Positions 40,275 to 43,662 of a stretch of DNA of 43,662 nucleotides are shown here, piece after piece. This DNA is from Bacteroidota bacterium. GTDB lineage: Bacteria; Bacteroidota; Bacteroidia; Chitinophagales; Chitinophagaceae. The stretch spans positions 1 through 43,662 of the forward strand of contig JAEZEI010000037.1 in the NCBI GenBank assembly GCA_023417815.1, written 5' to 3'. The notes under the pieces were generated by a model. That model did not search any database and was not told the DNA's origin. It saw only the letters and a program-made list of their open reading frames with translations. Numbering within the stretch: the first letter of the stretch is position 1; every line of letters starts with the position of its first letter. Both the position numbers and the translations under genes were made by a program.

Positions 40275-41744
40275 ATGTTTCGTAAAAACCTACTCCTTGC
40301 GCTAACGTTCGTTACCAGCTACTCCTTTGCCCAAATACCAGCCGGATATTATGATGCCGCAGCAGGACTTACATGCCAGCCTTTAAAGTCAGCTCTTAAA
40401 CAGATCGTGACCAACGGAAGTAATACACTCAGCTACAGTCCGGGATTATGGAACCTGTACCAGTACAGCGATATGCGGAGGAATGACGCAAATACCCAGG
40501 ATATTATCTGGGATATGTACACCGACCTTCCTTCCGGCAGCACCTATTCTGATGGAACACCTGAAATAGAATTCATTTATGGCGCTGACCAGGATCCCGG
40601 CATAGGTGGCACCTTTGAAGGAGAATATTATAACCGGGAACATACCTTTCCCCAATCGTGGTTTGCAGATGCATTACCAATGCGAAGCGATGCCCACCAC
40701 ATCTTTCCTACTGATAAGAAAGTGAACAATGCCAGGGGTAACAGTCCCTTTGGACGGGTAAATAAATCGGCAACGGGTGCACCACTCTATTACAAAAGCA
40801 AAAACCTCGGTTATCATGGAAATGGAATTGCAGGCCTTGGATTTACAGGATCTGTCTTTGAACCTATAGATGAATATAAAGGCGATATCGCCAGGGCGCA
40901 ACTGTACATGGCAGTACGTTATGAGGATGAGATCCTGAACTGGTACAGCAACGGCAATGCAAACGAGGTTTTACTTTCTCCTTCTGATGAACCTGATGCA
41001 GCAATGAGAATGCTGCAGGTTTATGACGACTGGTATATTAACCTCCTTGTTTCCTGGCATGTTCAGGATCCTGTTAGCCAGAAAGAAATTGACAGGAACA
41101 ATGTGATCTATTACCAGGATGTTGAAATAGCACCTGGAGTATTTGCAGCCCAGGCAAACCGTAATCCGTTTATTGATCATCCCGAATATGTTATCCAGAT
41201 ATGGCAATGCACAGGACTGCTCCCTGTGAAGATCACTGAATTCAATGCAATAAATGAAAGTGACGGGGTTGCATTAAAATGGCGTGCAGAGAATGAAATC
41301 AATTTTCAGAAATACATCGTTCAAAGAAGTTTTAACGGGAGAAGCTTTTCAGCCATTGCAGAAATTCCTGCAAATGGTGCAACCTTTTACCGTTATAAAG
41401 ATCATACCTCCGCAACAGGCAGGATCTATTACAGGCTTGTGTTGGTAGATGCAGATGGTAGTTCTGCTTTGTCAGATGTGATCTCGGTAAACAGGATCAA
41501 TGAAGGAGAACTGAAGATCTATCCCATTCCTGCAGGCAATTTTATAAATATAGAATCTTCAGGAACTTTACATAATGCAGTTTTCACCCTGACCAATATG
41601 GCAGGAGCCACTGTTCTGAAAAAGGTTTTCAATTCCGGTAATGTTGCAACACTCCAGGTTTCCGGTCTTGCCCCAGGCATATATGTTTTACATACAGACA
41701 TCAGCGGAGTCAGAACATCCAGGTCGGTCATAGTTGCTAGATAG
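40275..41744 (+). CDS. Secreted endonuclease I with C-terminal T9SS-type sorting domain
   Basis: The 489-residue protein starts with a signal peptide (residues 1-19, Ser-Tyr-Ser-Phe-Ala-Gln). Residues 50-280 are an endonuclease I domain: Tyr-Asn-Arg-Glu-His-Thr-Phe-Pro-Gln-Ser-Trp at 119-129 and Asp-Ala-His-His-Ile-Phe-Pro-Thr-Asp at 139-147 hold the metal- and catalytic-site residues. A beta-sandwich region (about 310-405) follows, beginning Leu-Pro-Val-Lys-Ile-Thr-Glu-Phe. The last 80 residues have the sorting-domain pattern Ile-Tyr-Pro-Ile-Pro-Ala and Gly-Leu-Ala-Pro-Gly-Ile-Tyr-Val-Leu. The enzyme should be exported by the type IX secretion system and degrade extracellular nucleic acid, perhaps as a phosphorus source. 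Confidence 0.92.
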   Translation: MFRKNLLLALTFVTSYSFAQIPAGYYDAAAGLTCQPLKSALKQIVTNGSNTLSYSPGLWNLYQYSDMRRNDANTQDIIWDMYTDLPSGSTYSDGTPEIEFIYGADQDPGIGGTFEGEYYNREHTFPQSWFADALPMRSDAHHIFPTDKKVNNARGNSPFGRVNKSATGAPLYYKSKNLGYHGNGIAGLGFTGSVFEPIDEYKGDIARAQLYMAVRYEDEILNWYSNGNANEVLLSPSDEPDAAMRMLQVYDDWYINLLVSWHVQDPVSQKEIDRNNVIYYQDVEIAPGVFAAQANRNPFIDHPEYVIQIWQCTGLLPVKITEFNAINESDGVALKWRAENEINFQKYIVQRSFNGRSFSAIAEIPANGATFYRYKDHTSATGRIYYRLVLVDADGSSALSDVISVNRINEGELKIYPIPAGNFINIESSGTLHNAVFTLTNMAGATVLKKVFNSGNVATLQVSGLAPGIYVLHTDISGVRTSRSVIVAR

Positions 41745-41783
41745 CTTTCCAACTAGTAAAGGAATTCCTATTTTCATACCCGT

Positions 41784-43505
41784 ATGAAGATCGTTATCAC
41801 CTTCGCCCTGCTGGTTGCAGGTCTCCCCGCGTTTTCACAACAATTGCGTTTCGAAACTTCGAATGGCACGGAAAGCGCCACCTACGATGAACTTATATCC
41901 GCTTTCAAATCCTTCACTTCTGATCCCAGGTTCAGGATACGGGAAATGGGCATGACTGATGCAGGCCTCCCCCTTCATTTGCTGACTATCGACAACCAGT
42001 CTGACCATGAACCAACCTCCTGGCATTCAAAAAAAAATGCAGTCATCCTGGTAAATAATGGAATTCACCCGGGAGAACCTGATGGAATGGATGCCAGTCT
42101 CATGCTTGCCCGTGATATAAGATCAGGCAAAGTGAAGATCCCAAATGGTGTCAGCATTGCCCTGATCCCTGTTTATAATGTCGGGGGAATGCTGAACCGA
42201 AATTCAACGACCCGGGTCAGCCAGAATGGCCCGAAAGAATACGGCTTTCGTGGCAATTCCAGGAACTATGACCTCAACCGGGATTTCACAAAGAATGATT
42301 CGCGCGAAGCGAGAACATTTGCAGGGATATTCCATTATGTGCAACCCCATGTGCTTGTAGACAACCATGTTAGCGATGGTGCGGATTTCCAGCATACCAT
42401 GACCCTTATCACCACGCAGTACGATAAGCTCGGAGGTAAACCAGGGGAATTTCTGAAAAATACATTTGAACCGGAGATCTATGCTGCGATGAAGCGAAGA
42501 AACTGGGATGTAATACCCTATGTTGATTTCGGGAATAATGAATTACATAAAGGAATCAGGATGTTCATGGACCCGCCCCGGTATTCCAGCGGCTATGCGG
42601 CTCTGTTCAACACCATCGGTTTTATGCCGGAAACCCACATGCTGAAACCCTATAAAGAGAGGGTGAAAGCAACGTATGACCAAATGTTATCCTTCCTGGA
42701 AGTTTGTGGAAAGTTGCGGCAGGAGATCGTTAGCACGAAAGAAGCAGCAGACCGGGAAATGATTGAAAGGAAGGAATTCCCGTTATCGTGGAAGCCTGAT
42801 TCATCACAGACAGGGTCCTTCACTTTTAAAGGATATGAAAAAGACACGGTAACCAGTGACGCCACAGGGCTTCCCCGAATGAGATACAACAAATCACGTC
42901 CCTTCACCACAACCATTCCATATTACAATCATTTTATACCGGCTTCATCCGTATCAGCACCCCTGGCATATGTGATTCCCCAGGGATGGCATAATGTAAT
43001 CGATATTTTGAGACTTAATAAGGTCAGGATGAAGGCTTTTGAAAAAGATACCGTTATCAGGGTAAGATCTTACCGAATTGAAAGCCTGAAAAGTTTTACC
43101 ATGGCCTATGAAGGACACCACAAGAATTACAGCGTGCGTACCAGGGATACCGTTGAGCAAATGAGGTTCAGGAAAGGAGATATATTGATAGAAATGAACC
43201 AACCGGCAAACCGGTACCTTGTAGAAATGCTGGAGCCGGGAGGTGATGACAGCTTCTTTTCGTGGAACTTTTTTGACGGGATAATGCAACAGAAGGAAGG
43301 TTATACGGATTACCGCTGGGAGGAACTGGCAGCCGAAGTCCTTAAAAAGGATCCTGCCCTGAGGAAAGCATTAGAAGAAAAGAAAGCGGCAGACCGTGAA
43401 TTTGCCGGAAATTCATCAGCGATCCTTGACTTTATTTACCGTAATTCAGCTTTTTATGAGCCTTCCCACAGGAAATATCCTGTATATCGCATTGAGGATC
43501 AATAG
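41784..43505 (+). CDS. Secreted M14-family zinc carboxypeptidase
   Basis: The 573-residue protein has a signal peptide (residues 1-18, Pro-Ala-Phe-Ser-Gln). Zinc ligands are His95 and Glu98 in Ile-His-Pro-Gly-Glu-Pro-Asp-Gly and His195 in Val-Asp-Asn-His-Val-Ser-Asp. Substrate-binding Asn165-Arg166 is in Leu-Asn-Arg-Asp-Phe. The catalytic Glu is probably Glu283 in Met-Pro-Glu-Thr-His-Met-Leu. The C-terminal 250 residues form an additional beta-rich domain of unknown role. There is no T9SS-type sorting domain, so it probably stays in the periplasm. It starts 39 bases after the nuclease gene on the same strand. Confidence 0.9.
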   Translation: MKIVITFALLVAGLPAFSQQLRFETSNGTESATYDELISAFKSFTSDPRFRIREMGMTDAGLPLHLLTIDNQSDHEPTSWHSKKNAVILVNNGIHPGEPDGMDASLMLARDIRSGKVKIPNGVSIALIPVYNVGGMLNRNSTTRVSQNGPKEYGFRGNSRNYDLNRDFTKNDSREARTFAGIFHYVQPHVLVDNHVSDGADFQHTMTLITTQYDKLGGKPGEFLKNTFEPEIYAAMKRRNWDVIPYVDFGNNELHKGIRMFMDPPRYSSGYAALFNTIGFMPETHMLKPYKERVKATYDQMLSFLEVCGKLRQEIVSTKEAADREMIERKEFPLSWKPDSSQTGSFTFKGYEKDTVTSDATGLPRMRYNKSRPFTTTIPYYNHFIPASSVSAPLAYVIPQGWHNVIDILRLNKVRMKAFEKDTVIRVRSYRIESLKSFTMAYEGHHKNYSVRTRDTVEQMRFRKGDILIEMNQPANRYLVEMLEPGGDDSFFSWNFFDGIMQQKEGYTDYRWEELAAEVLKKDPALRKALEEKKAADREFAGNSSAILDFIYRNSAFYEPSHRKYPVYRIEDQ

Positions 43506-43557
43506 ATAAAAAGTTTATATTTTTCCTTCTTCCAGCTCTTTTTTAAAGTAGGTTTTG

Positions 43558-43565
43558 TACCTTTG
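43558..43565 (+). promoter_or_regulatory. -7 box TACCTTTG before rpsF
   Basis: This exact TAnnTTTG match ends 50 bases before the rpsF start codon and just 3 bases before a leader hairpin. No strong -33 element was found at the standard distance. Confidence 0.55.
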
Positions 43566-43568
43566 CAA

Positions 43569-43588
43569 CCCGTTTTAAAATGAACGGG
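43569..43588 (+). promoter_or_regulatory. hairpin at the 5' end of the rpsF leader
   Basis: CCCGTT (43569-43574) pairs with AACGGG (43583-43588) around an 8-base AT-rich loop, at the very start of the predicted transcript. It could stabilise the message or serve in feedback by ribosomal proteins. I cannot match it to a known leader structure. Confidence 0.35.
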
Positions 43589-43615
43589 TATTATTTAATT
43601 ATTTAAAACAGGGAA

Positions 43616-43662
43616 ATGAGCAACTACGAATTGATGGTGATTTTTACCCCTGTGCTGTCTGA
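43616..43662 (+). CDS. rpsF: Ribosomal protein bS6, N-terminal fragment (continues past window)
   Basis: Fifteen codons are visible, reading Met-Ser-Asn-Tyr-Glu-Leu-Met-Val-Ile-Phe-Thr-Pro-Val-Leu-Ser, the conserved first strand of small-subunit protein S6. The purine-rich GGGAAA stands directly before the ATG. In most bacteria rpsR and rplI follow. The identification rests on a short stretch but the match to the family start is clear. Confidence 0.85.
   Translation, partial: MSNYELMVIFTPVLS

Noticed and set aside
43580..43606. Eight-codon upstream reading frame in the rpsF leader
   Set aside because: It begins inside the hairpin loop without a ribosome-binding site and is too short to support.
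1..43662. CRISPR array, insertion sequence, prophage, tRNA or rRNA gene, toxin-antitoxin or defence system
   Set aside because: I looked for spaced repeats, transposase motifs, inverted ends, cloverleaf structures and defence-type domains and found none that I could support.

Overview
The window joins DNA from two different kinds of genome. Bases 1 to about 1806 are GC-rich (63-65% in sampled lines at 1-60, 1441-1500 and 1741-1800). They carry the C-terminal part of a proteobacterial-type TonB-dependent receptor and the periplasmic half of an OmpA-family protein. From about 1835 onward the DNA is much lower in GC (35-43% in sampled lines) and looks like Bacteroidota, probably Chitinophagales/Chitinophagaceae. 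The evidence for that is an Exb operon with two ExbD genes, a 14-subunit Nuo operon with a short NuoG, a T9SS-type sorting domain, a DUF4836 lipoprotein, an S16 protein with an acidic/Ala tail, and TAnnTTTG -7 promoter boxes. The two parts meet inside one open frame at a ten-proline run (1806-1835). The most economical reading is an assembly or cloning chimera at a low-complexity repeat, not a real fusion gene.

Layout of the Bacteroidota part. Minus strand, 2.1-5.7 kb: exbB, exbD, exbD and the N-terminal part of a TonB, plus an orphan MacB/FtsX-type permease. Minus strand, 5.75-19.6 kb: a complete complex I operon nuoABCDEFGHIJ-[unknown secreted protein]-KLMN, with its own promoter and with a terminator separating it from the upstream unit. 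Minus strand, 19.7-22.6 kb: a small membrane protein, a PstS-like lipoprotein and a TPR protein in one unit. Plus strand, 22.7-28.2 kb: a low-molecular-weight phosphatase, hisS, a DUF4836 lipoprotein and a small ABC transporter with an atypical ATPase. A thiolase on the minus strand converges on, and overlaps, the transporter permease. Plus strand, 29.4-32.9 kb: rlmN, a tandem LTxxQ (Spy-like) secreted protein and two overlapping pseudouridine synthases. Minus strand, 32.9-39.8 kb: rimM, a SRPBCC protein and dinB; rpsP; then sucA and ffh. Plus strand, 39.9 kb to the end: rpsT, a T9SS-type secreted endonuclease I, an M14 metallopeptidase and the first codons of rpsF.

Functionally this is mostly core chromosome: respiration (complex I, oxoglutarate dehydrogenase), translation and RNA modification (S20, S16, S6, RimM, RlmN, Rlu enzymes, HisRS), protein targeting (Ffh) and envelope energisation (ExbB/ExbD). 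I see no CRISPR array, phage, insertion sequence, toxin-antitoxin or recognised defence locus. The points most worth checking are the chimeric junction, the secreted unknown inside the nuo operon, the convergent permease/thiolase overlap, the atypical ABC ATPase behind a terminator, and several genes whose -7 box lies so close to the start codon that their mRNAs should be nearly leaderless.
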